Source: CAWJMN01 sp963844055 (GTDB lineage: Bacteria > Planctomycetota > Planctomycetia > Pirellulales > Pirellulaceae). From it: DNA of 64,000 nt. Positions within the stretch are counted from its first letter, which is position 1. Each line of letters starts with the position of its first letter. Made by a program: the position numbers and the translations under genes. The notes beneath the pieces were generated by a model. The model worked only from the letters and a program-made list of their open reading frames with translations. It was not told the origin of the DNA and ran no database searches. Where the stretch lies: positions 2,356,001-2,420,000 of the forward strand of contig CAWJMN010000001.1 of assembly GCA_963844055.1 (NCBI GenBank), written 5' to 3'. Below are positions 32,973-41,983 of the stretch, one piece after another.

Positions 32973-35900
32973 ATGCCAGCTACCGAATCGACTTGGCGAA
33001 ATCAAAATTCACTCCACCGGATGTTTGCCGTGGTGAGCGTCGTGCTCACTTTGGCAACTCTCTTGATGTTTTATCAAGACTGGAATCGTCCCTGGAAGAA
33101 TTATCAGACGACCACCTTGGCGGTGGATCAGAAGATGAATCAGTGGCGCCAAGAACAGTTTCAAACGAACGAAGCCATGGAAGAACATGCTTCGCTTCAG
33201 GAGAAGCTTTTGGTCGTTCAAGCGAGCGCTGTTTCTAGCGATCTGCTGAATGCTTTCTGTGAGGAAGTTGCTGCTGGCCAGCCTGCTCGCGGCCAAGCTT
33301 TCAACACGGCATCCCTTGTTACCGACAATGAGCAACTGGCCAAGCTGGTTGCCGCTGCGGAGGCGCTGGTTCCTGAAGCTGAGGCAGCTGCCAAGGCCCA
33401 TGAGGCCGCCCCCACCGATGCAGCTGCTGCTAAGGCATCTCAGCAAGCGGGCGAGAAGTTGCAAGCAGCTCGCAATGCGGCTGCTGCCAAGCGGAAAGAA
33501 CTTGTTGGCGCGATGAAGGGTATTGCGGACGCCACCAAGACGCTGGAAGACAAGATTTTGGGGAAGCGCAAGTTCCAGAATGCGGAATGGGACAAGGCGA
33601 AGGCCGATCGCGATATTGCGGTTCGTGACAACTTGGACTTAAAGGCTCCTGAGGCCAAAATTGACGATGCCAAAGCCAAGTACGATGTGCTCAATAAGCA
33701 GTATCAGACACTGGCAAACCATCGCAAGACGCTAGATAAGTACGTCCGAGACGTGATTGCCAGCGAAGAAGATGCGAAGAAGGCCTTGGCGGACAGCTCG
33801 GCATCTCTTGATCGGCTCAAGTCTTCGTTTATCGAAAAGCGTGAGACGTTTTTGGTGTCGGGCGGTCTTGGTAAGAAGATTCTGACCCTGCCCATTCTCG
33901 ATGCGTTTGGTGGCCCGCGTAAAATTGACAACTTGTGGGCTGATGGGCTGGAAATGGACAACAATTTCCGCAAGATCCGTCGGTTTGATCGCTGCACTAC
34001 TTGCCATCAATCGATGCAAAAATCGCTTCCCGGGGCAGCCACAGTTGCCGCCTACGTGAAGAAAGAGTCGCTGACCTTTGTCGTGGTTCCTCCTACGGCC
34101 GAAGAGTTGCCACCTGCAGAGAAGCTGGAAGATGGCTCGGTCAAGCCGCTAAGTCTCGAGCAGGTCTTTGGGATTCGTTTGGCGGAAGGTGGCCTTGTTA
34201 AGGCGGACGAAGTGGCAGTTCGCTTTGTCACTCCAAAATCGGCAGCGGCAAAGGCTCGGCTAATCAACCAAAAGGAATCGGTTGACATCAACGGCCTTGA
34301 GCTTCGCAACCAAATTGCGGAGGCGATCAGCCAAAGTGATGAGCTAAGCGAAAGCTTCCCTAAGCTGCCTGGTCTAATGGTGGGTGATGTGATTACTCAC
34401 ATCAATGGCAAGGCGCAGTTTGGCGTAACCAACACCGTTGGCAGTGCTGCCCAGCAATTGTTGAGCCTCGTTAAGGAAGGCAAGCCGATCGAGGTCACGG
34501 TTGATCGCGGCCTGGATCTTCCTTATGCGTCGCACCCTCGGTTGGACCTGTTTGTTAGCGATAGCAGCCCTCACCGGATGCAAAAGTTCGCATGCACGAT
34601 TTGCCACGATGGGCAAGGAAGTGCAACCGACTTCAAGTGGGCGTCCCATACGCCGAACTCCACGACGGCTGCTGAAGAGTGGCGCAATGAGCATGGCTGG
34701 TTTGATAATGCTCACTGGATTTATCCGATGCAGCCCAAGCGGTTCATGGAGAGCACCTGTCTAAAGTGCCATCATGATGTTGCATCGCTAGAGCCTAGCG
34801 AGAAGTTTCCTGAAGCTCCCGCGCCGAAGCTCGTTCATGGCTACAACGTGATTGAGAAGTACGGCTGCTATGGCTGCCACGAAGTGAAGGGCTTTGATGG
34901 CCCAACCAAGCGAATTGGTCCGGACATGCGTCTGGAGCCTATGTTCTATGCGGTTGCCCAAGGGATTTTGCCAGAACTGCAGAAGACCGAGAAGGAACTT
35001 GCAGATGCCAAGGCTTCCGCAAATGCAGAGAATGCGGCCGCTGTTGATACAAAGCTAGCCGCTGTTCGAAAAGTCACTTCGCTAACGGCTCGCCTTGTCG
35101 ATCATCCCGAAGAGGATGCAACACGTCGCGCTCTGAAGGAACTTTTGGATAGCGATGCAAGCCAAGCCACTGGTGCCGAAGGTGCGGCCCTGCTGAGCAA
35201 GAAGGTACATGATGCAGCGAACCTGCTAAAGGATATTGAAGCTCCAGGCTCGCTTCGTAAGCCCGGTCCAAGCTTGCGATATGTGGAAGCCAAGCTTGAC
35301 TCGGCATTCCTGTACGACTGGCTGAAGGATCCAACCGCATTCCGTCCATCGACGCGGATGCCACGGTTCTTTGGGTTGTGGGATCATCTCACTTCGGAAA
35401 AACCTCGTCAGATTGCTCATGATCTCGAACCGATTGAAATTCGCGGCATCATGGAATACTTGTATTCCAACGGCCAGTCTTTTGAGCCGGTGAAACGTCC
35501 TGAGGGTATCTCCGAATGGACCGAAGAAGAGAAGGTCGCTCGCGGTAAGGTTCAGTTTGAAACGCGTGGCTGTTTGGCTTGCCATACCCACGAAGAGTTC
35601 CCAGACATTGCCAAGTACCGTCGTCCAGAAGACATCGTCCAAGGGCCAGAACTTTCGGGCATTGGTGCCAAGTTCGATGTAAGCCGCAACAAGCAAGGGA
35701 AAGAGTGGCTTTATAGCTGGGTTAAGGAGCCAACGAAGTATCACAAGCGAACCGTGATGCCGAATTTGTACTTGGACCCAGTCAAGGATGCTGCTGGTAA
35801 GGTTTCCGACCCGGCTGAGGATATTGTCAGCTTCTTGATGTCACACAAGTCCACCAATAGCTGGGCTCCTGTGGCAGAGGCTTCGACTCCGCTGGATGAT

Positions 35901-37889
35901 GCGATGCGTAATTCGCTGCAAGCTTTGTCGCTTGAACACCTCTACGGCGCTTTCTACAAGGACATTGCGGCAAAGTACTATGAGACCGGCATTCCACCTG
36001 AGCTGCGTAAGGAGCTGAAGGGGGCCGAGGCTGAGCTGATTGTGGAGAAGGGGCAAACCCTAAGCGATGCTCAGCGTCTGCGTTACATCGGTAACAAGAC
36101 GATCTCGAAGTACGGCTGCTATGGCTGTCACGATATTCCTGGCTTTGAAGATGCTAAGCCAATCGGTACTGGTTTGGCCGACTGGGGTCGTAAAGACCCA
36201 TCCAAGTTGGCGTTTGAGCACGTAACCCATTATCTGCAAGGTCATGGCGGTGGTCATGGACATGCAGAACATGGTGACGACCATGGTGCAGGACATGACC
36301 ATGCGAAGAGTGAAGTATCTGCCGAAGAGCGAGCAGCCCTCAGCGGCATGGCCTCGAAGGCGCTTACGAAGGACAAGGAATCTGCAGAGGATGAGAAGTT
36401 CTTCCACTTGCAGATTGAGTCTGGCAACCGAATTGGCTTCATCTATCAAAAGCTGAAGGAACCACGTAGCTATGACTATATGAAGACAGAAACCAAGGGG
36501 TACAACGAACGCCTACGTATGCCAAAGTTCCCCTTCTCGGAAGAGGAGCGTGAGGCGGTCATGACGTTTGTGCTTGGTTTGGTCGCAGAGCCACCACGTG
36601 AGAGCTATGTGTATAAGGCAGATGCCCGTACGCAGGCGATCATCGACGGCAAGCCAATCTTGGCAAAGTACAATTGCGGCGGATGCCATATTCTCGAAGG
36701 AGAAAAGTGGAAGGTCGTGTTTGATGCGGGTGCCTTTAACAAGCAAGATTTGTCCACGCTCTATCCATTCCTGCTGGAGCATGTAAGCGACAAGAAGCTT
36801 CAAGCCAGTGCTACGCCTGATGGACGTAATCGTTTGTCGGCCGTACTGGAAGGTTTGCCATCGGTGGATGGTGCGGACGGCTTGCCAGTTGTTCGTGATG
36901 AAGAAGGTTTGGCGCTAGACGCAGATTCCGAAGTTAAGCCAGCTTCGGTTAAGGTTGGCTTTGACCTGTGGAAGAGTGTTCCGCTTGATGGGACGCTGTA
37001 TGTGCCTGGACAAGCTGCATTGCAGTTGAACTTCAAGGATTTGGAGAAGCGTCGGTTTGGTGAAGGTGGATTGCTAACACGTTATCTGTTGCCACGCGTA
37101 TTGAAGCTAGAGAAAGAAGTTAACTCGCAAGCGAAGGGCGATGAAGCCTATGCATGGTTGCCTCCACCGTTGATGGGTGAAGGTGCCAAGGTTCAGTCGC
37201 AGTGGCTGCATGACTTCTTGCTTGAGCCGTACCCAATTCGTCCGGCTACCTATTTGCGGATGCCTAAGTTCAACATGTCCAGTGCTGAGGCCAAGACTTT
37301 GGCCAAGTATTTTGCAGCGGTGGATAATCCGAACTATCCCGAAGACTTCACCGACAATCGTGAGGATTGGCGGCTACGGTCTGAAGGGGCGGAAGAGTTG
37401 CGTGAGAAGGCAACTGCAGGCGTTCAAGCGGGTAGCGACTCGGATAAGCACCTGGATGCTGCGATGCGAATCGTCGTGAACAAGAACTACTGTGTTGCTT
37501 GCCATAAGGTGGGTGACTTTGCACCGACAGGCAGCATTCGCGCTCAGGCTCCCAACTTGGCGGATGTCCAAAAGCGTTTGCGTCCAGATTACGTTCGCCG
37601 CTGGATTGCAAATCCGAAGCAAATTCTGCCGTACACGGCAATGCCTATCAACATTAAGTACGATCCCAACGCTCCGCACCTCGGTGGTATTAGCCAGGAG
37701 ATCTTCCCAGGCACTAGTATCGAACAGGTGGATGGATTGGTGGACTTGTTGATGAGCTTTGACAAGTACGCGAAGGGTAAAACCAGCATTAGCAGCCTCG
37801 TTCCTGCTGGGGCACCAGCTCCTGCGGAAGGTGCTGCCCCCGCTGACGGTACCAAGCCCGAAGCGGCCGCGAGTCCGGATAGTAATTAG
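32973..37889 (+). CDS. Giant octahaem cytochrome c with PDZ-like and His-rich regions
   Basis: 1638 residues. An N-terminal membrane anchor (FAVVSVVLTLATLLMFYQDW) is followed by an Ala/Glu/Lys-rich coiled-coil region (about 45-290). Eight CxxCH haem c motifs begin at residues 341, 541, 596, 632, 867, 1049, 1235 and 1507. A PDZ-like segment lies at about 467-515 (LMVGDVITHINGKAQFG), a His/Gly/Asp-rich stretch at about 1090-1112, and an Ala/Pro tail at the end. GGGAGAG precedes the ATG. It lies directly behind the cytochrome b genes and would take electrons from the Rieske centre on the outer face. No known oxidoreductase active site is seen, so it is most likely the cytochrome c subunit of the complex. 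Confidence 0.9.
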   Translation: MPATESTWRNQNSLHRMFAVVSVVLTLATLLMFYQDWNRPWKNYQTTTLAVDQKMNQWRQEQFQTNEAMEEHASLQEKLLVVQASAVSSDLLNAFCEEVAAGQPARGQAFNTASLVTDNEQLAKLVAAAEALVPEAEAAAKAHEAAPTDAAAAKASQQAGEKLQAARNAAAAKRKELVGAMKGIADATKTLEDKILGKRKFQNAEWDKAKADRDIAVRDNLDLKAPEAKIDDAKAKYDVLNKQYQTLANHRKTLDKYVRDVIASEEDAKKALADSSASLDRLKSSFIEKRETFLVSGGLGKKILTLPILDAFGGPRKIDNLWADGLEMDNNFRKIRRFDRCTTCHQSMQKSLPGAATVAAYVKKESLTFVVVPPTAEELPPAEKLEDGSVKPLSLEQVFGIRLAEGGLVKADEVAVRFVTPKSAAAKARLINQKESVDINGLELRNQIAEAISQSDELSESFPKLPGLMVGDVITHINGKAQFGVTNTVGSAAQQLLSLVKEGKPIEVTVDRGLDLPYASHPRLDLFVSDSSPHRMQKFACTICHDGQGSATDFKWASHTPNSTTAAEEWRNEHGWFDNAHWIYPMQPKRFMESTCLKCHHDVASLEPSEKFPEAPAPKLVHGYNVIEKYGCYGCHEVKGFDGPTKRIGPDMRLEPMFYAVAQGILPELQKTEKELADAKASANAENAAAVDTKLAAVRKVTSLTARLVDHPEEDATRRALKELLDSDASQATGAEGAALLSKKVHDAANLLKDIEAPGSLRKPGPSLRYVEAKLDSAFLYDWLKDPTAFRPSTRMPRFFGLWDHLTSEKPRQIAHDLEPIEIRGIMEYLYSNGQSFEPVKRPEGISEWTEEEKVARGKVQFETRGCLACHTHEEFPDIAKYRRPEDIVQGPELSGIGAKFDVSRNKQGKEWLYSWVKEPTKYHKRTVMPNLYLDPVKDAAGKVSDPAEDIVSFLMSHKSTNSWAPVAEASTPLDDAMRNSLQALSLEHLYGAFYKDIAAKYYETGIPPELRKELKGAEAELIVEKGQTLSDAQRLRYIGNKTISKYGCYGCHDIPGFEDAKPIGTGLADWGRKDPSKLAFEHVTHYLQGHGGGHGHAEHGDDHGAGHDHAKSEVSAEERAALSGMASKALTKDKESAEDEKFFHLQIESGNRIGFIYQKLKEPRSYDYMKTETKGYNERLRMPKFPFSEEEREAVMTFVLGLVAEPPRESYVYKADARTQAIIDGKPILAKYNCGGCHILEGEKWKVVFDAGAFNKQDLSTLYPFLLEHVSDKKLQASATPDGRNRLSAVLEGLPSVDGADGLPVVRDEEGLALDADSEVKPASVKVGFDLWKSVPLDGTLYVPGQAALQLNFKDLEKRRFGEGGLLTRYLLPRVLKLEKEVNSQAKGDEAYAWLPPPLMGEGAKVQSQWLHDFLLEPYPIRPATYLRMPKFNMSSAEAKTLAKYFAAVDNPNYPEDFTDNREDWRLRSEGAEELREKATAGVQAGSDSDKHLDAAMRIVVNKNYCVACHKVGDFAPTGSIRAQAPNLADVQKRLRPDYVRRWIANPKQILPYTAMPINIKYDPNAPHLGGISQEIFPGTSIEQVDGLVDLLMSFDKYAKGKTSISSLVPAGAPAPAEGAAPADGTKPEAAASPDSN

Positions 37890-38051
37890 GGATTGTGTCC
37901 TTAGCGGCAAGTTCCCATTGGCTGGAACCGCGATTTGTCAGATTGACAGTTGCGTTTTCGGTACAATGAGAGTGTTGCCGGGGATGCCCTGCAGCGAGGG
38001 GAAAGCGTTTCCCCGCTGACGTAAATCGCTTTTGTGAGGAAAGAGATTGCC

Positions 38052-38828
38052 ATGAAGAAGTTTGCCTTTGGTTTGTTGGGTTTGGCTCTGATGGCCGGCA
38101 ACGTGGTTGCGGCGGACTGGGCTGACCTGAAAATGACGTTCAAGCTGGATGGAGCTACTCCTGCTGCCAAGAAGGCAAATGTTGACAAGGACCAAGCTGT
38201 TTGTGGTAAGTTCGGACTTGCCAAAGAGACTTTGGTTGTTGGCAAGGATGGCGGCGTTGCTAATGTGTTTGTGTACCTCGTGCCACCTGTTGGCAAGAAG
38301 GTTGAAGTTTGCCCTGATTTGAAGGCGGCCGAATCCGTTTCGCTGGATAACAAGGATTGCCGCTATGCCCCGCACGCCCTGGTTGTTCAAACGAGCCAAA
38401 AGCTTGTTTTGGGTAACAAGGATCCCATTGGTCACAACGTGAAGGGCGAATTCCTGGGAAATGGCGTTGCCTTCAACGACCTGATTCCAGCTTCTGGCTC
38501 GGTTTCGAAGTCGTTCACCAAGAGTGAAGCGATTCCTTTCCCTGTTAGCTGCAGCATCCACGGCTGGATGAACGGTTACGTCCTTGTTCGCGAAGATCCC
38601 TACGCTGCTGTGTCGGATGACACGGGCGTTGTGAACATCGCCAAGCTGCCTGTTGGCAAGCACACGTTTGCCGTATGGCAAGAAGGTGCTGGTTTCATCA
38701 GTGCTCCTAAGGTTGGCGGCAAGGCTGCTACCTGGAAGAAGGGTCGCGTTGAGATCGAGATCAAGAAGGGTGGCGTTGACTTCGGTACGGTTGAAGTTCC
38801 CGTCGCTGCTCTAACCAAGAATGGTTAG
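38052..38828 (+). CDS. Secreted cupredoxin-like copper protein, copy 1
   Basis: 258 residues from ATG 38052 (GAGGAAAG upstream). Signal peptide MKKFAFGLLGLALMAGNVVA. The mature part has the copper motif region PIGHNVKGE and VSCSIHGWMNGYV, giving His, Cys, His and Met in cupredoxin order, though with the compact C-x2-H-x2-M spacing of methylamine-utilisation/plastocyanin-like proteins. A second beta domain follows (VVNIAKLPVGKHTFAVWQEG). It probably carries electrons or copper outside the membrane. A second gene of the same kind follows. Confidence 0.75.
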   Translation: MKKFAFGLLGLALMAGNVVAADWADLKMTFKLDGATPAAKKANVDKDQAVCGKFGLAKETLVVGKDGGVANVFVYLVPPVGKKVEVCPDLKAAESVSLDNKDCRYAPHALVVQTSQKLVLGNKDPIGHNVKGEFLGNGVAFNDLIPASGSVSKSFTKSEAIPFPVSCSIHGWMNGYVLVREDPYAAVSDDTGVVNIAKLPVGKHTFAVWQEGAGFISAPKVGGKAATWKKGRVEIEIKKGGVDFGTVEVPVAALTKNG

Positions 38829-38885
38829 TTTGTTGCGGAATGGCCGCTGGTCAACTTGGCTTTGTAATGAAGGTTGTTTTGGGTT

Positions 38886-39800
38886 ATGCGATTAGTCAGA
38901 ACACTTTTTGTGACTGTAGCCTGCGGCACCCTGGCATTTGTGCTGGGGTGTGAACGTCCGTTGACCAGTGCTGTTCGTCCCGATGCCACGAAAGTGGCTG
39001 CTCTTCGAAAGAAACTCGCCGAATCTGCCAAGCCGGCGGATTCGGGAGCTGCGGCAGCTGCGGAGCCCAATGGCTGGGCAACCATTCGTGGTACCTTCAA
39101 AATGAAGGGAACCCCACCGGCTGCCAAGCCGTTGTCGGTTACCAAGGATGTTGAAGTTTGTGCCCCTGGTGGCAAGCAAGTGCTGTCCGATGATGTCGTG
39201 GTGGATGCTGGCGGTGGCATCAAGAATGTCTTGATCTTTCTAGCAACTAAGTATCCGGCCGGCGATGCGAAGTGGGAACACGATTCCTACGCCGCCACGA
39301 AGGATGCGGAAGTTGTTTTTGACCAAAAGGACTGCGTGTTTTTGACGCGTGTCTTTGCCTTCCGCAACTCGCAGAAGGTGAAGGTCATGAACAGTGATGG
39401 TGTGGGACATAACACCAACATCAGCGCGAAGGGAAAGATGGCCGGTTCGAATCAGGTCATCGCTGGACACGATTTTTCGATGTATGTCGCTGGCGGTGAA
39501 GCGGATGACCCAGTGGAAGTGGCCTGCAGCATTCACCCCTGGATGACAGCTCGAATGATCAGCCGTCCGAATCCCTACTTTGCGGTTTCAAAGCCCGATG
39601 GAACCTTTGAAATTGCCAATGTTCCGACCGGGGTCGACCTGGAATTCCGGATTTGGCACGAAAAGACACTGTTTGTGAAAGAAGCAGAGATCAACGGCGC
39701 GACGGAAACGTTGAAGAAGAGCAAGTTGACTCGTAAGTTGGAAAACGGTTCGGACTTGCAATTGGATGTGGTGTTGGCAGCCGAAAAGTTCGGCGGTTAG
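38886..39800 (+). CDS. Cupredoxin-like lipoprotein, copy 2
   Basis: 304 residues from ATG 38886 (TTG 38874 in frame rejected). MRLVRTLFVTVACGTLAFVLGC is a lipoprotein signal with the lipobox VLGC. The copper-binding segment reads DGVGHNTNISAKG and VACSIHPWMTARM, matching copy 1 and the usual CSIHPWM. The C-terminal beta domain has FEIANVPTGVDLEFRIWHEK. It lies between copy 1 and the dihaem cytochrome and probably works in the same electron or copper pathway at the outer face. Confidence 0.75.
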   Translation: MRLVRTLFVTVACGTLAFVLGCERPLTSAVRPDATKVAALRKKLAESAKPADSGAAAAAEPNGWATIRGTFKMKGTPPAAKPLSVTKDVEVCAPGGKQVLSDDVVVDAGGGIKNVLIFLATKYPAGDAKWEHDSYAATKDAEVVFDQKDCVFLTRVFAFRNSQKVKVMNSDGVGHNTNISAKGKMAGSNQVIAGHDFSMYVAGGEADDPVEVACSIHPWMTARMISRPNPYFAVSKPDGTFEIANVPTGVDLEFRIWHEKTLFVKEAEINGATETLKKSKLTRKLENGSDLQLDVVLAAEKFGG

Positions 39801-39847
39801 ACATTCGTGTTGTGTCAGCACCAGATTTGGGGATAGGGAAAATAACG

Positions 39848-41071
39848 ATGCGTGCTTCTGGGCTTGGGTTTCGACGGCTGGTTCTCGTGGTAACAGCACT
39901 CGGGGCAGGTGTAGTGGGGTGTGGAACTCCAACAGCTGACTTCCGGTCTTACGAGACGTACGCGCTGAAGAAGACCGTGGAAGGGGATTCGGAAGCGAAG
40001 GTTCCTGCGGCCGGTTGGAAGGAGCAGATCGACGTTTCGTTGGTCGCTCTTTACGGGACGCCTGATGAACCGCGTCTTCCACCTCCTGCGGAAACGCCTG
40101 AAGAGAGCGTTGAGAACCTGATCGACATCAACTTGCTCAAGTTGTCGGCCGGTCCTGTTCGTAGTGACGAATCCGGCAAGCACTTGGGTCTGTTCCGTGA
40201 ACATTGTGCGCATTGCCACGGTGTGACCGGCGATGGTGCAGGTCCAACGGCTGCGTTTTTGAATCCTTATCCACGCGACTATCGCCGTGGCGTCTACAAG
40301 TTCAAGTCGACTCCGATTAGCACGCGTGCAACGCATGAAGATTTGAAGACCGTGCTGGTTAATGGTATTCCTGGCACTTCGATGCCATCGTTCAAGCTGT
40401 TAAGCGATGTCGAAATTGAATCGCTCGTGCACTATGTGAAGTATTTGAGCATTCGTGGCGAGACCGAGCGTAAGCTGTACGACATTTTGGCTGAGGATGA
40501 AGAAGCACTCAAAATCAAGGATGGCGAGGTTTCGGCCGACGTCGAGGGACTCGTTAAGGGGGCCGCTCAAGAGGTTGTCAGTGTTTGGTTGTCGGCCAAG
40601 GGGAAGGAAGTCGTTGTTCCTAAACGGCCTGACATGACCGCTGAAGAATTGGCCGAATCCGAAAAGCGTGGTCGTACGCTGTTCTATGGGGCTTTGGCAA
40701 ACTGCTTTACCTGCCATGGTCCATCGGCTCTGGGTGATGGCCAAGTCAATGACTACGACCTTTGGACGAAGGAATTCATTGGCGATGGCAAGACACCAGC
40801 CACGATCAGCCTTTATCGTTCGGCAGGTTTGCTAGAACCTCGTAATATTCGCCCACGCAACCTTCGTTTGGGGGTTTATCGCGGTGGGATGCGTCCATTG
40901 GACGTCTATTGGCGGATTGTAAACGGCATTGAAGGTTCTCCAATGCCAGGTAACGCCAAGCTTACGCCAGAACAGGTGTGGGATATCGTCAACTACGTTC
41001 AATCGCTTCCTTATGAAACGATGAGCGATCCGCGGCAGCAAGAGCCAGAGTCGCAGCGAGAGACGTTTTAG
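39848..41071 (+). CDS. Dihaem cytochrome c lipoprotein
   Basis: 407 residues from ATG 39848. Signal RRLVLVVTALGAGVVGC ends in a lipobox. Two haem motifs, CAHCH near residue 121 and CFTCH near residue 285, each head a cytochrome c fold with downstream methionines: GIPGTSMPSFKLLSD and GSPMPGNAKLTPEQVWDIVN. It should shuttle electrons from the bc-type complex to oxidase subunit II, whose gene starts 97 bp on. Confidence 0.88.
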   Translation: MRASGLGFRRLVLVVTALGAGVVGCGTPTADFRSYETYALKKTVEGDSEAKVPAAGWKEQIDVSLVALYGTPDEPRLPPPAETPEESVENLIDINLLKLSAGPVRSDESGKHLGLFREHCAHCHGVTGDGAGPTAAFLNPYPRDYRRGVYKFKSTPISTRATHEDLKTVLVNGIPGTSMPSFKLLSDVEIESLVHYVKYLSIRGETERKLYDILAEDEEALKIKDGEVSADVEGLVKGAAQEVVSVWLSAKGKEVVVPKRPDMTAEELAESEKRGRTLFYGALANCFTCHGPSALGDGQVNDYDLWTKEFIGDGKTPATISLYRSAGLLEPRNIRPRNLRLGVYRGGMRPLDVYWRIVNGIEGSPMPGNAKLTPEQVWDIVNYVQSLPYETMSDPRQQEPESQRETF

Positions 41072-41168
41072 TTTTGTTGTTCGACGATCACCGGATCCAT
41101 AAAGCCGCAAGTCGGTACGAATTAAGTAGATAGAGAAGAGCTGGTTCGGCCAGACTGGAGTAGTTGCC

Positions 41169-41981
41169 GTGGGACGATTTTGGAGTCTGTTTTTCCTAAG
41201 TGTGCCTATCTTGGGTGTTGCTTGCTTTGTATGGCCAGCAGCCGGGTGGTGGCCATTGCAGGGTTATTGGCTTCCTTCCAATATCAATGAGCATGGTCAG
41301 GTGATTGATAACCTGTTCATGTTCATCTTGTATTTGACAGGCGCTATCTTTGTAGGAACGGGCGTTGCCCTGTTCTACTTCCTCTGGAAGTACGATGCTG
41401 CCAAGAACGCCGAACCTGTGAAGTACTCGCACGGCAGTCATACGCTGGAAGTTGTTTGGTCGATCATTCCCGCGGCAGCCTTGTTGTTCATCGCAATTTA
41501 TCAAATGCGGGCCTGGGCGGACGCCAAGATGTATCGCCCCACCGTAACGGTTGCGGGGAAGTCAGTCCCCAAGCCTCCTTTGGCCGAAGTAACTGGTCGC
41601 CAATTTGAATGGCGGGTTCGCTATGCGGGTAAGGATGGCATCGTTGGCACGCCTGACGATTTGCAGATCGTGAATGAGTTGCACGTTCCGATTGATGAAG
41701 ATGTGGTTATCAAGATCAAGAGCATGGATGTGCTGCACAGCTTCTTTTTGCCAAACTTGCGCATCAAGCAGGATATGGTTCCTGGCATGAAGCAGCATGT
41801 TTGGTTTAGGGCGAATCGTACGGGTACGTACGACATCGTCTGTGCAGAGCTTTGTGGCTGGGGGCACTACAAGATGCGTGGCAGCCTCACCGTAGAAAGT
41901 CGTGCGGACTTTGATCGATGGATTGAAGAAAAAACGCGTGAGCAGATGCAGTCGGAATTTGTTGCGAAGGGAGAAGAATAA
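41169..41981 (+). CDS. ctaC: Haem-copper oxidase subunit II (CuA protein)
   Basis: 270 residues, GTG start at 41169 with GGAG 9 nt upstream. Two N-terminal membrane helices (including LFMFILYLTGAIFVGTGVAL) and a soluble CuA domain. The CuA site is CAELCGWGHYKM with the first histidine in DVLHSFFLP; the intervening Trp pair region GRQFEWRVRYAG is present. No haem c domain is fused, so it differs from caa3-type subunit II. Accepts electrons from a c haem and passes them to subunit I, which starts 2 bp downstream. Confidence 0.95.
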   Translation: MGRFWSLFFLSVPILGVACFVWPAAGWWPLQGYWLPSNINEHGQVIDNLFMFILYLTGAIFVGTGVALFYFLWKYDAAKNAEPVKYSHGSHTLEVVWSIIPAAALLFIAIYQMRAWADAKMYRPTVTVAGKSVPKPPLAEVTGRQFEWRVRYAGKDGIVGTPDDLQIVNELHVPIDEDVVIKIKSMDVLHSFFLPNLRIKQDMVPGMKQHVWFRANRTGTYDIVCAELCGWGHYKMRGSLTVESRADFDRWIEEKTREQMQSEFVAKGEE

Positions 41982-41983
41982 TC

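Noticed and set aside
30623..37889. Alternative complex III
   Set aside because: A Rieske protein and cytochrome b are present and no NrfD-like or molybdopterin-type subunit is seen, so it is a bc-type complex.
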